Assembly (NCBI GenBank): GCA_003501365.1
Contig: DNPP01000068.1
Location: 1-23,040 of the forward strand
Length of the DNA stretch: 23,040 nucleotides
Direction: 5' to 3'
DNA from: Bacillota bacterium
Lineage (GTDB): Bacteria > Bacillota > UBA4882 > UBA8346
Each line of letters starts with the position of its first letter. Positions within the stretch are counted from its first letter, which is position 1. Shown piece by piece: positions 15,414 to 22,611 of the stretch. The notes under the pieces are model-generated. The model did not search any database. It saw only the letters and a list, made by a program, of their open reading frames with translations, and was not told the DNA's origin. The position numbers and the translations under genes are program-made.

Positions 15414-15441
15414 ATTTTATCATAGAAAAATCAATTTACAA
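15414..15441 (-). promoter_or_regulatory. Possible guaB promoter
   Basis: TTGTAA (15441-15436) and TAAAAT (15419-15414) are 16 bases apart on the minus strand. The region is very AT-rich, so chance matches are likely. I see no purine riboswitch features in the short leader that would result. The rest of the 271-base spacer up to the ytxC stop at 15652 holds nothing I recognise. Confidence 0.4.
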
Positions 15442-15651
15442 GTTAATGATCGAATATATTAGGTTTAGAATACTATATAAGTATAGAAAATACAATATGA
15501 CAAGCCAAAAGGTCTTCGGTAATAAAAAAATAGAGAAAAACCAGACTTGGAATTTTTGTTTGAACTTTAAGGAACTAAGTTCGCCCATCAATCGCCCGGA
15601 TTTTCTCTTTTTTAGCCTTCTCTTTAAATTTTAAAAATATTGTGCTAAATC

Positions 15652-16551
15652 CTAGGTCTCACTACCCGATTTCGAGATTGAAACCGGTTGCGAACAAAGC
15701 GGGCATCCGGTACAAATAACTACCCGCTCTTGAAAAACGTTCATAATCGTATCGACTATTTCAGTCTTCGCCGATAGGTGCAAAATTAATTTTCGCGGCG
15801 AAATAGTGATTAAAGCGCTTAATAATAAATCGTCATAATCAACGTCTTGATTTAAATCGGTCAAAACTCCCTGAAGCTGTTCATGATTGATGGGGTGTTT
15901 ATCCTCATCCAACATATAAAAGTTTTCCTTATCCTTAATCATGACATGAACTTCATCAATTCGGGGTTCCTGAACTTCCACAAAATATTGGAGCAAATGG
16001 ATAAATTCATGGTATTCCTGTTCCACTAAAAAATTATCCATGGATAACTCCACTGATTTTTCAAGTTCAGCAAAGTAGTCTTTCAGCCGGAAACGAAAAA
16101 AGCCTTCTAAATACAATTGGGAATTACTATCCAGATATTGGTTGACTTCAGAGAGAATCTCATTATGCTGGGATAAAGTTTTGCTAATGTCGCCATTTTC
16201 ATGAAGATTATTCAAATAAGAATAGGCATTTTGCAGTACAATTTTTAATTGGGTCGGCGCCAAAAAGCGGAATTTATTGCGGGTTATCTTTTGAATGAAC
16301 TCTTTGCTGATATTGTTCATTAAAAGGTCCGTAATAATATTGGCCAGATAGTAACGTAGGATTTTTTCCTGAGCTATTTGAATATGAGAATCTTCCTCAT
16401 GAATGGAACAATCTAAAAAATAGAACTTGGCGGTATGCATTTCGGTAAATTCAACATGAACGCCTTCCCGGTTCAAAAAATTTATTTCCTGGAGAAGGCT
16501 TTCTTTGACTTCATTTGCTAAGTTGAGGGTGCTAATTGTGATTCCGGACAT
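15652..16551 (-). CDS. ytxC: Putative sporulation protein YtxC
   Basis: This 299-residue soluble protein fits the YtxC family, found in endospore-forming Bacillota and annotated as a putative sporulation protein of unknown biochemistry. Recognisable features are a helical middle region, YLEGFFRFRLKDYFAELE (about 148-165), then EYHEFIHLLQYFVEVQEP, ISPRKLILH near residue 250, and a C-terminal VICTGCPLCSQP. That tail gives C280, C283 and C286, a possible metal site. GGAGG lies 8 bases before the ATG. A sigma-E-like promoter lies 25 bases upstream. No other sporulation gene is nearby. The family assignment is from memory of its pattern. Confidence 0.85.
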   Translation of the reverse strand: MSGITISTLNLANEVKESLLQEINFLNREGVHVEFTEMHTAKFYFLDCSIHEEDSHIQIAQEKILRYYLANIITDLLMNNISKEFIQKITRNKFRFLAPTQLKIVLQNAYSYLNNLHENGDISKTLSQHNEILSEVNQYLDSNSQLYLEGFFRFRLKDYFAELEKSVELSMDNFLVEQEYHEFIHLLQYFVEVQEPRIDEVHVMIKDKENFYMLDEDKHPINHEQLQGVLTDLNQDVDYDDLLLSALITISPRKLILHLSAKTEIVDTIMNVFQERVVICTGCPLCSQPVSISKSGSET

Positions 16552-16575
16552 CTATTACCCCTCCATCCTAGCACT

Positions 16576-16604
16576 ATTATATGTGCGCTCTTTTATTAGT
16601 ATAC
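16576..16604 (-). promoter_or_regulatory. Promoter of ytxC, possibly SigE-dependent
   Basis: On the minus strand CATATAAT (16583-16576) matches the sporulation sigma-E -10 (CATACAnT) at 7 of 8 positions. GTATACT (16604-16598) lies 14 bases upstream, within the sigma-E spacing range, and resembles its -35 at 5 of 7 positions. The box also contains TATAAT, but no sigma-A -35 stands 16-18 bases upstream. Mother-cell expression would suit a sporulation gene. Confidence 0.4.
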
Positions 16605-16697
16605 TGTAGAACAAAGGAACAAAATCTGCTTCTTTCCAGTTAAAGAGCACTTTAAAATTGGCTGAGGTTGCCTAGGATAAAATTTATCGTTTGCGGG

Positions 16698-16734
16698 CAA
16701 ACAAAAATAACGAGGATCAAAAGAATCCTCGTTA
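16698..16734 (-). terminator. Rho-independent terminator after tRNA-Val
   Basis: On the minus strand TAACGAGGAT (16734-16725) pairs perfectly with ATCCTCGTTA (16717-16708) around a 7-base loop, and is followed by a T-rich tract (TTTTTGTTTG). It begins 15 bases past the tRNA CCA end. It would also stop any transcript reading through from nifV. Confidence 0.9.
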
Positions 16735-16749
16735 AAGAATAATCAAATA

Positions 16750-16826
<77 letters not shown>

Positions 16827-16839
16827 GTCAGCGAAAATT

Positions 16840-16869
16840 ATTATACCATTAACTCAGCCTATTTGTCAA
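16840..16869 (-). promoter_or_regulatory. Consensus SigA promoter of tRNA-Val
   Basis: TTGACA (16869-16864) and TATAAT (16845-16840) are both perfect consensus hexamers, 18 bases apart on the minus strand. The expected transcription start is about 7 bases before the mature tRNA 5' end. Confidence 0.88.
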
Positions 16870-16934
16870 ACTTCAAATTTAGTTTTCAGGCAAATCCGAG
16901 TCAACGTAAAGGCAGGACATTCAGTGACCCCTAA

Positions 16935-18101
16935 TTAAACACCAGAATGTTTTATGCCCGTTTTTTCAATAGCATTCTCATAAAGCAGCATTAAATCATC
17001 CATGGAACATGCGCCTTTTTTTTGATTGGATAATTCCCGCAATTTTTGCAGTAAAATTATTGCCAAAGCTTTATCGATTTCATAACCTTGCTCTTTGAGA
17101 ATATGCTGAATCGAAGCTGTTCCGGAGTGTTTTCCAATCATAAATTGCGGAGGGATACGTCCGATGAGTTCGGCAGAAAACGGCTCATATGTAAGACGAT
17201 TATTTAAAAGAGCATGGCAATGAATCCCCGACTCATGTAAAAAAGCTGACTTGCCGGTTATGGGTTTATTACCGGGAATGGGGCGCTTGGATGCCTTGGC
17301 CACCATGTCACAAAGTTCCATGATTCTTGAGGGATTAATCCGGCCGGCATTATTTCCGGTGACTTTTAATGCCATGACCACTTCTTCCAAAGCAGCGTTT
17401 CCGGCCCGTTCCCCTAATCCATTTACAGTTACACTAGCGCTATGTGCTCCGGAGTCAAGTGCAGTAATAGTATTTGCCGTTGCCATCCCCAGATCGTTGT
17501 GACCGTGAAATTCAAAATCCATTGAAGAAAAGGCTTCATGAAGTCGGTTAAACAAATCTGAAGTTTGCCGGGGAGTCAAAATGCCGACGGTATCCGCAAT
17601 ACGCACTCTTTTTACACCTAAATCATTTGCGTAAGTAATAAATTCGTTTAAAAAATCCCGCTCAGCCCGGGAAGCGTCTTGAGCACCAATGGATAAAAAC
17701 GAAAACTGGGTTTTGGCGTAGGGCAACACCTCGCTCATTTTGCCTAAAACCCATTCGTAATCCTTGCCCAATGCCTTTAAATGAATCTGGGATACCGGAA
17801 AAGAGATGTGAATTCCCTGGGTCCCACATTGTTTGGCTTTGTCAATATCGGAAACTGTAGCCCGGCACCAGCATGTCAAGCGAGTTGCCGGATTTTTTTT
17901 AACAATCGCGCGAATATCCTCAATTTCAGTTTGACCCATAGCAGGAGTCCCCACTTCCAATTCGGGGATGCCCATAGCTGCCAAAATTTGAGCAATTTGA
18001 ATTTTCTCCTCACGGTAAAAAACAACCCCCGGGGCCTGTTCGCCGTCTCGGAGGGTGCTATCAATCAACCAAGGTTGGTAATTATTTTTGAGATCAAACA
18101 T
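16935..18101 (-). CDS. nifV: Homocitrate synthase NifV
   Basis: NifV condenses acetyl-CoA with 2-oxoglutarate to give homocitrate, the organic ligand of FeMo-co. The 388-residue TIM-barrel enzyme shows the family signatures: DSTLRDGEQAPG (14-25), the metal motif FEFHGHNDLGMA with H199 and H201, and NGLGERAGNAALEEV. The C-terminal portion around GKSAFLHESGIHCHALL and IGKHSGTASI is like other homocitrate synthases. CAGGAGG lies 5 bases before the ATG, 30 bases after the ferredoxin stop. It is the last gene of the nif operon seen here; the nif context separates it from a lysine-pathway or isopropylmalate enzyme. Confidence 0.95.
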   Translation of the reverse strand: MFDLKNNYQPWLIDSTLRDGEQAPGVVFYREEKIQIAQILAAMGIPELEVGTPAMGQTEIEDIRAIVKKNPATRLTCWCRATVSDIDKAKQCGTQGIHISFPVSQIHLKALGKDYEWVLGKMSEVLPYAKTQFSFLSIGAQDASRAERDFLNEFITYANDLGVKRVRIADTVGILTPRQTSDLFNRLHEAFSSMDFEFHGHNDLGMATANTITALDSGAHSASVTVNGLGERAGNAALEEVVMALKVTGNNAGRINPSRIMELCDMVAKASKRPIPGNKPITGKSAFLHESGIHCHALLNNRLTYEPFSAELIGRIPPQFMIGKHSGTASIQHILKEQGYEIDKALAIILLQKLRELSNQKKGACSMDDLMLLYENAIEKTGIKHSGV

Positions 18102-18131
18102 AGAGGCCTCCTGGATTTAAAACCGTAATCT

Positions 18132-18434
18132 TTATTTCAATAGATATGCTTCGGCGGCTGCTCCGTTTTCCAAGGCGTCCAATATCTCATCGATAATACT
18201 CTCAGTCAAGCCACCATACCAATACCCTTCCGGATAAATCACCATCGCCGGTCCGCGATCACATACTTTTAAGCAGCCGGTATTGGTCACTAAAATATTA
18301 TCCATCCCGCGATCATTAATTTCCGTTTGCAAATATTGAATTAAACCAGCAGCGTTCTTACTGCAGAAACCCTTGGGTTCTCCCGAAATCCGTGAACTTG
18401 AACAGACAAAAATATGATGTTTTGGCTTTTCCAT
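18132..18434 (-). CDS. Thioredoxin-like [2Fe-2S] ferredoxin
   Basis: This 100-residue soluble electron carrier starts MEKPKHHIFVCSSSR, very close in pattern to the Clostridium pasteurianum [2Fe-2S] ferredoxin. The four expected cluster cysteines are present: C11, C24 (GFC), C54 and C58 (TGCLKVC). The conserved YPEGYWYGG motif follows. This ferredoxin class has a thioredoxin fold and in C. pasteurianum has been linked to the nitrogenase MoFe protein. Its position between nifB and nifV, with AAGGAGG upstream and about 30-base gaps on both sides, supports a role in nitrogenase electron transfer or cofactor assembly; which one cannot be told from sequence. Confidence 0.94.
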   Translation of the reverse strand: MEKPKHHIFVCSSSRISGEPKGFCSKNAAGLIQYLQTEINDRGMDNILVTNTGCLKVCDRGPAMVIYPEGYWYGGLTESIIDEILDALENGAAAEAYLLK

Positions 18435-18463
18435 TAGATGTTTCCTCCTTAAATAGTTTTATT

Positions 18464-19726
18464 TCAACCGCAACCCAGTCCGCCTCCGGAACAATCGGAA
18501 CCGCAACCGGCCTTACGGATACAGCCATTACGAGGCGTTTCCCCCGCAAAAATCGATTTTAATTCTTCCCCAATTAAACCTTCCGTCACAAAAATAGTAA
18601 TTCCATCATGTTCTAAAATTTCGCGAGGGCTTTCACCGATTCCACTGACCAACAGGCAGCGACAATCATGAAGAATTTGGGCCAGGTTCAACCAGCGCTG
18701 TTTACCGCTTCCCGGCTCGGGGGTTTCCCTGGTTTCTTTCAGTTTAAACTCATTATCGGTTTTCTGATATATCAGTAAGCGATCAGCTTCGCCCAAATGC
18801 TGATTGATTAAGACTCCTTCCATACTGGCTACAGCCACATAAGGACGATCATCGCCGGGAGCGACTGTTGACCGCGAGCTTTCGTATAAATCTTGTTGAC
18901 ACTGTGCGCTCATCGGTTCACCTAAAAGACCGACCGCATCTGCTCTGCAGCGGGTACAATGCTCCATTTGAGGCAGATAATCTTTAACCTGACTTCTTAT
19001 TTGATGAACCATAGCCGCCGAAGGTTCTTCGATATCTTGAAAAGCAGTATCCTCTGTCGGCAATAATGGAATACAGTTCATGATATCGGCGCCTAACTCC
19101 GCCATCTTTTTCGCCATTTCCGGAATGTGTTGATCATTGAACCCCGGAATAATTATGGTATTGATTTTGACAATCATACCGGCTTGTTTAAGAGAGCGAA
19201 CCGCCTCCAGTTGCCTTTCCAGTATCACTTGGGCTGCTTTCTCTCCTCTGTAAATTACCTTGCCGTCTCTGACCCAGGCGTAAACTTTAGCTCCAATGAG
19301 GGGATCAATCGCATTAATCGTAATCGTAACGTGGCTCACTTGTAAATTAACCAGTTCACTGATATACGGATTTATATTCAGTCCGTTGGTGGAAACGCAA
19401 AGCAGCATTTCAGGATGCCTTTCCCGAACCCAGCGAAGCGTTTTTAAGGTTTCGACCGGATTGGCAAAAGGGTCACCCGGTCCAGCGATACCTACCACGG
19501 CAATCCGAGAATCCTGTTTTACCACTCTTTCCAAATAAATCATGGCTTGATTCGGACTAAGCGTTGCCGAGGTGACTCCGGGTCTATTTTCATTCGCACA
19601 ATTATATTTGCGGTTACAATAATTACATTGAATATTACATTTTGGGGCCACCGGCAAATGAATCCGCCCAAATTGGTGCCGCGCCTCCGGATTAAAGCAG
19701 GGGTGATTAAAAATACTTCGCTCCAT
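18464..19726 (-). CDS. nifB: FeMo-co biosynthesis radical SAM protein NifB, with NifX-like domain
   Basis: NifB uses radical SAM chemistry to fuse two [4Fe-4S] clusters, inserting the central carbide to form NifB-co. The SAM-cluster motif is CNIQCNYC (CX3CX2C, residues 30-37 from the chosen start), preceded by the conserved HPCFN. GIAGPGDPFANP and HCTRCRADAVGLLGE are also typical. After about residue 295 comes a NifX/NafY-type cofactor-binding domain (YVAVASMEGVLINQHLGEAD), then a Cys-rich tail (CGSDCSGGGLGCG). ATGs occur at 19735, 19732 and 19726; only the last is properly spaced (9 bases) from AAGG. It follows the nifN stop almost directly. Confidence 0.97.
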   Translation of the reverse strand: MERSIFNHPCFNPEARHQFGRIHLPVAPKCNIQCNYCNRKYNCANENRPGVTSATLSPNQAMIYLERVVKQDSRIAVVGIAGPGDPFANPVETLKTLRWVRERHPEMLLCVSTNGLNINPYISELVNLQVSHVTITINAIDPLIGAKVYAWVRDGKVIYRGEKAAQVILERQLEAVRSLKQAGMIVKINTIIIPGFNDQHIPEMAKKMAELGADIMNCIPLLPTEDTAFQDIEEPSAAMVHQIRSQVKDYLPQMEHCTRCRADAVGLLGEPMSAQCQQDLYESSRSTVAPGDDRPYVAVASMEGVLINQHLGEADRLLIYQKTDNEFKLKETRETPEPGSGKQRWLNLAQILHDCRCLLVSGIGESPREILEHDGITIFVTEGLIGEELKSIFAGETPRNGCIRKAGCGSDCSGGGLGCG

Positions 19727-19738
19727 CTCCATCATCCT

Positions 19739-21115
19739 TCACATATAACTGTATCCTACACTAGAATTGTCCTGTCGGTTTTCCAGTAAGGTATTAACGA
19801 TCCGGTCAAAAAGTTCTTGAGCGCCACGATAGCCTAAATGGACTATCCGCCCGCTTCCGATTCGATCATGAATCGGGAACCCCACTCTCACCAGTGGAAC
19901 TTTTAATTTTCGGGCATTTTGATAACCTTTGCTATTACCGATGAAGAGATCGGCACCTAATTTTTCTGCTTCGGTGCCTATTTCCATAAAATCGACTCCC
20001 TGACGGACAGTGATTCTATCTTCGAGTTCGGGGGCAACATCGTGAATTGCCTTGGCAAGCCGTCCACTTACTCCACCGGAAGCGCACAAAACCGGGATGA
20101 TTCCAATCTCAGCCAAAAAGCTGACCAGTCCGACCACTAAATCTTCATCCCCATAAACCACGGCCTTTTTTTCAAAAACATACTTGTGACCATCAATATA
20201 TGAATCAATCAGACGACCTCGTTCCAACTCATATTTAACAGGAAGTGCTGCCGCAGTGTACGTCTTTAGGAGTTCGAAGAAGAGGTCGGTTTCCCGGACC
20301 CCAATCGGCATTCCTAATTGAAAACGAAGTGTTTTAAAGCGTTCGCGCAATATCTTCCCGGCTGTCAGGTTCGGATCCAACGTTCTTCCAAATTCAATAG
20401 TCGCCTGCGAACATCCCATCGTTTCAATTGCGGCCACAGATGTGCCGCCACTGGGGATTTTTTGATAATCATCCCAGGTCGGACCGTCCAATGTTTCGGA
20501 ATAATCCGGTAACATTACGTATTCTAGCTGTAAATCCGCCAATATTTCCTTCAAATAGCGAATGTCGGCGGGAGATACAAATCCAGGCAAAATATTCAAT
20601 TGCTTTTTAGGAGCGCCGTCCTTGGCTAAAGCGGCAACCGCAGCCCGTGTTACTGCATGAAACCCGTCCATATGGGTTCCCTTATAACTGGGAGTGGACA
20701 TATGGATAATTAATGGTTGATCAGCGGATGCTGATACTTCTTCACTCTTTTGATAATTCCGGACCATGGTTTTAACATCTTCACCGATGGTTTCGCTTAA
20801 ACAGGTCGTAGCGACTCCAATAAGCGCCGGATGATACTGAGTCGTTACGTTCTTTAATCCGGTTGATAAATTGAGTCCGCCTCCAAAAATCGTGGCGTTT
20901 TCGGTAAAATTAGAAGAAGCGATATCAATAGGTTCCCGAAAATGGCTAATCAGGTAACGCCGAATATAAGTGGCACAACCTTGTGAACCGTGCAAAAGGG
21001 TCATGGTATTTTCAATCCCTTTCATGGCTACGCAAGCTCCTAAAGGAGTACAAAGTTTACAAGCATTTGTCGTTACCACCGATGCATTTTTTAAAATTTC
21101 CTTCTCATTTACCAT
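19739..21115 (-). CDS. nifN: Nitrogenase cofactor scaffold subunit NifN
   Basis: NifN pairs with NifE to form the scaffold on which the NifB product matures to FeMo-co before transfer to NifDK. The 458 residues match the family. Typical segments are CKLCTPLGACVAMKG, LHGSQGCATYIRRYLISHFREPIDI and TTCLSETIGEDV near the N-terminus, and LIGNSKGYQNARKLKVPLVRVGFPIHDRIG near the end. C22, C47 and C105 fall where NifK carries its three P-cluster cysteines. GGAGG lies 10 bases before the ATG. It is the second nitrogenase-like subunit after nifE and directly precedes nifB, which supports NifN rather than a second NifK. Confidence 0.94.
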   Translation of the reverse strand: MVNEKEILKNASVVTTNACKLCTPLGACVAMKGIENTMTLLHGSQGCATYIRRYLISHFREPIDIASSNFTENATIFGGGLNLSTGLKNVTTQYHPALIGVATTCLSETIGEDVKTMVRNYQKSEEVSASADQPLIIHMSTPSYKGTHMDGFHAVTRAAVAALAKDGAPKKQLNILPGFVSPADIRYLKEILADLQLEYVMLPDYSETLDGPTWDDYQKIPSGGTSVAAIETMGCSQATIEFGRTLDPNLTAGKILRERFKTLRFQLGMPIGVRETDLFFELLKTYTAAALPVKYELERGRLIDSYIDGHKYVFEKKAVVYGDEDLVVGLVSFLAEIGIIPVLCASGGVSGRLAKAIHDVAPELEDRITVRQGVDFMEIGTEAEKLGADLFIGNSKGYQNARKLKVPLVRVGFPIHDRIGSGRIVHLGYRGAQELFDRIVNTLLENRQDNSSVGYSYM

Positions 21116-21133
21116 TGTTATACTTCCTCCCTA

Positions 21134-21197
21134 CCTCTGTGCCTCTGTGTCTCTGTGGCAAAAATCAATAGGCCACAGAGACATGGAGACACAGAGA
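21134..21197. repeat. Large imperfect inverted repeat between nifE and nifN
   Basis: Two 26-base arms (21134-21159 and 21172-21197) match at 22 of 26 positions around a 12-base centre. The inner 12 positions pair perfectly. Each arm is itself built from repeats of CTCTGTG (CACAGAG on the other strand). It fills the 92-base gap between the nifE stop and the nifN ribosome-binding site without entering either gene. The composition is unlike its surroundings and recalls a CACAGAG-type palindrome that I remember being dispersed in many environmental bacterial genomes. No second copy occurs in this window. Confidence 0.85.
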
Positions 21198-21207
21198 AAG
21201 TATTGCT

Positions 21208-22581
21208 CTATGCGCCTGCCTCGATCCCTTCATTTTCCGTAAGGCTTCGACGTCGCGATACCAATTTCCAAACCGGACTATGGACCGATGAATAAATCTC
21301 TTCCGCGAAATTCAGCATTCCGCTAAATCCAGCCAGGGGGATCTTTCGTTCATGATTGTGATCACAAAAACCAATACCCATTTTATAAGCCAACGGTCGT
21401 TCTTTTACACCGCCAATCAACAAGTCAACCTCTTTATCTTTTAGGAATTCAGATAATTCCAAAGGATTGGTATCATCGACAATGACGGTTCCCTCATCAC
21501 ACATGCTTTGTAATTGTTTATAATCATCTTTATTGCCGGTTTGCGAACCAACCATCACTACTTTCATGCCAATCAGCCGCAATGCCCTGACTAGTGCAAA
21601 AGCTTTGAAAGCTCCTCCAACATAAACAGCGGCTTTTTTACCGGTTAATTTTTTCTTATACTCTTGTAATTTGGGGTAGATTGCTTCTATTTCTTCCCGG
21701 ACCAATTTTTGGGTTCTTTTCATCAGTTCCGGCTCTTTAAAGAAACGGGCCACGCTATATAAGGCTTCCGATACATCCTCAATCCCAAAATAAGCAACCC
21801 GGAGGTATGGCGTTCCATAATGTTCTTCAAACATTTTAGCCAGATAAACCATGGAACCGGAACACTGCACCACATTCAGGGCTGCTCCGTGAGAGCGTTG
21901 AATTTCTTCAATTCTGGCATCACCGGTTAAACAGGATACGACTTGAACTCCCATTTTTTCATAATAGGAACGAATAATCCAACTTTCTCCAGCCACATTG
22001 AACTCCCCCATGATGTTGATGCTGTATTTGGAGATATTTTCAAGCGCTTTTTGTCCGGTCAATTTAAATAAAGCGCCGCAGGCAGCCCGGTAACCATCTT
22101 TTTTAGTTCCTTTAAAGCCTTCCGAATCGACGGGGAGAACCGGAATACCTTTTTCAAGACTCACTTTCTTACAAACAGCTTCCACATCATCACCGATAAT
22201 TCCAATAATGCAAGTTGAATAAACAAAAGCAGCTTTTGGTTGATAGCGGTCAATTAATTCCACTAATGCCGCATATAACTTTTTTTCAGCTCCGGAAATT
22301 ACATCGAGTTCCTGTAAGTCCGTTGAGAAACTTAAGCGATGCAACTCCGGGCCGGAAGAAAGTGCTCCCCGGATGTCCCAAGTATAAGCGGCGCAGCCGA
22401 TGGGCCCGTGGACCAAATGAACCGCATCGGCGATCGGGTACAAAACCACCCTTGATCCACAAAACACGCAAGCCCGCTGACTGACGGAACCAGCTAAACT
22501 TGGTTTACTGCACTCCATCTCGAAAGGGCCGGCAGACCCGGTAGTAAAAATTTGTTTTTGCCGTTGTTCCAATACAGCCAT
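21208..22581 (-). CDS. nifE: Nitrogenase cofactor scaffold subunit NifE
   Basis: NifE is the NifD-like half of the NifEN scaffold for FeMo-co assembly. It has about 457 residues from ATG 22581, chosen because AAGGAG stands 8 bases upstream; the frame also opens at GTG 22590, inside that site. Signatures are RACVFCGSRVVLYPIADAVHLVHGPIGCAAYTWD and VYSTCIIGIIGDDVEAVCK, then VDSEGFKGTKKDGY. Cysteines 38, 63 and 124 (ATG numbering) line up with the cluster ligands known in Azotobacter NifE (37, 62 and 124). It lies 30 bases after nifK and 92 bases before nifN, the gap being filled by the inverted repeat. Confidence 0.97.
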   Translation of the reverse strand: MAVLEQRQKQIFTTGSAGPFEMECSKPSLAGSVSQRACVFCGSRVVLYPIADAVHLVHGPIGCAAYTWDIRGALSSGPELHRLSFSTDLQELDVISGAEKKLYAALVELIDRYQPKAAFVYSTCIIGIIGDDVEAVCKKVSLEKGIPVLPVDSEGFKGTKKDGYRAACGALFKLTGQKALENISKYSINIMGEFNVAGESWIIRSYYEKMGVQVVSCLTGDARIEEIQRSHGAALNVVQCSGSMVYLAKMFEEHYGTPYLRVAYFGIEDVSEALYSVARFFKEPELMKRTQKLVREEIEAIYPKLQEYKKKLTGKKAAVYVGGAFKAFALVRALRLIGMKVVMVGSQTGNKDDYKQLQSMCDEGTVIVDDTNPLELSEFLKDKEVDLLIGGVKERPLAYKMGIGFCDHNHERKIPLAGFSGMLNFAEEIYSSVHSPVWKLVSRRRSLTENEGIEAGA

Positions 22582-22611
22582 TGGACTCACTCCTTATTAA
22601 GAATAAAGTAC
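22582..22611 (-). promoter_or_regulatory. Ribosome-binding site that decides the nifE start
   Basis: The nifK-nifE gap reads AATAAGGAGTGAGTCCA up to the ATG at 22581. AAGGAG is 8 bases from that ATG, whereas the GTG at 22590 overlaps it. Confidence 0.65.

Noticed and set aside
15372..15460. Purine riboswitch ahead of guaB
   Set aside because: The leader after the likely promoter is too short and has no matching stem-loop arrangement.
15446..15634. 62-residue plus-strand frame in the guaB-ytxC spacer
   Set aside because: The DNA is AT-rich, the product resembles nothing, no ribosome-binding site precedes it, and the reverse-strand neighbours explain the region.
17781..18128. 115-residue plus-strand frame over the nifV start
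   Set aside because: It is antisense to conserved NifV motifs and shows no recognisable protein character.
20970..21242. 90-residue plus-strand frame across the nifE-nifN gap
   Set aside because: Its CASVSLW-like part is only the CTCTGTG repeat translated, and the rest is antisense to nifN and nifE.
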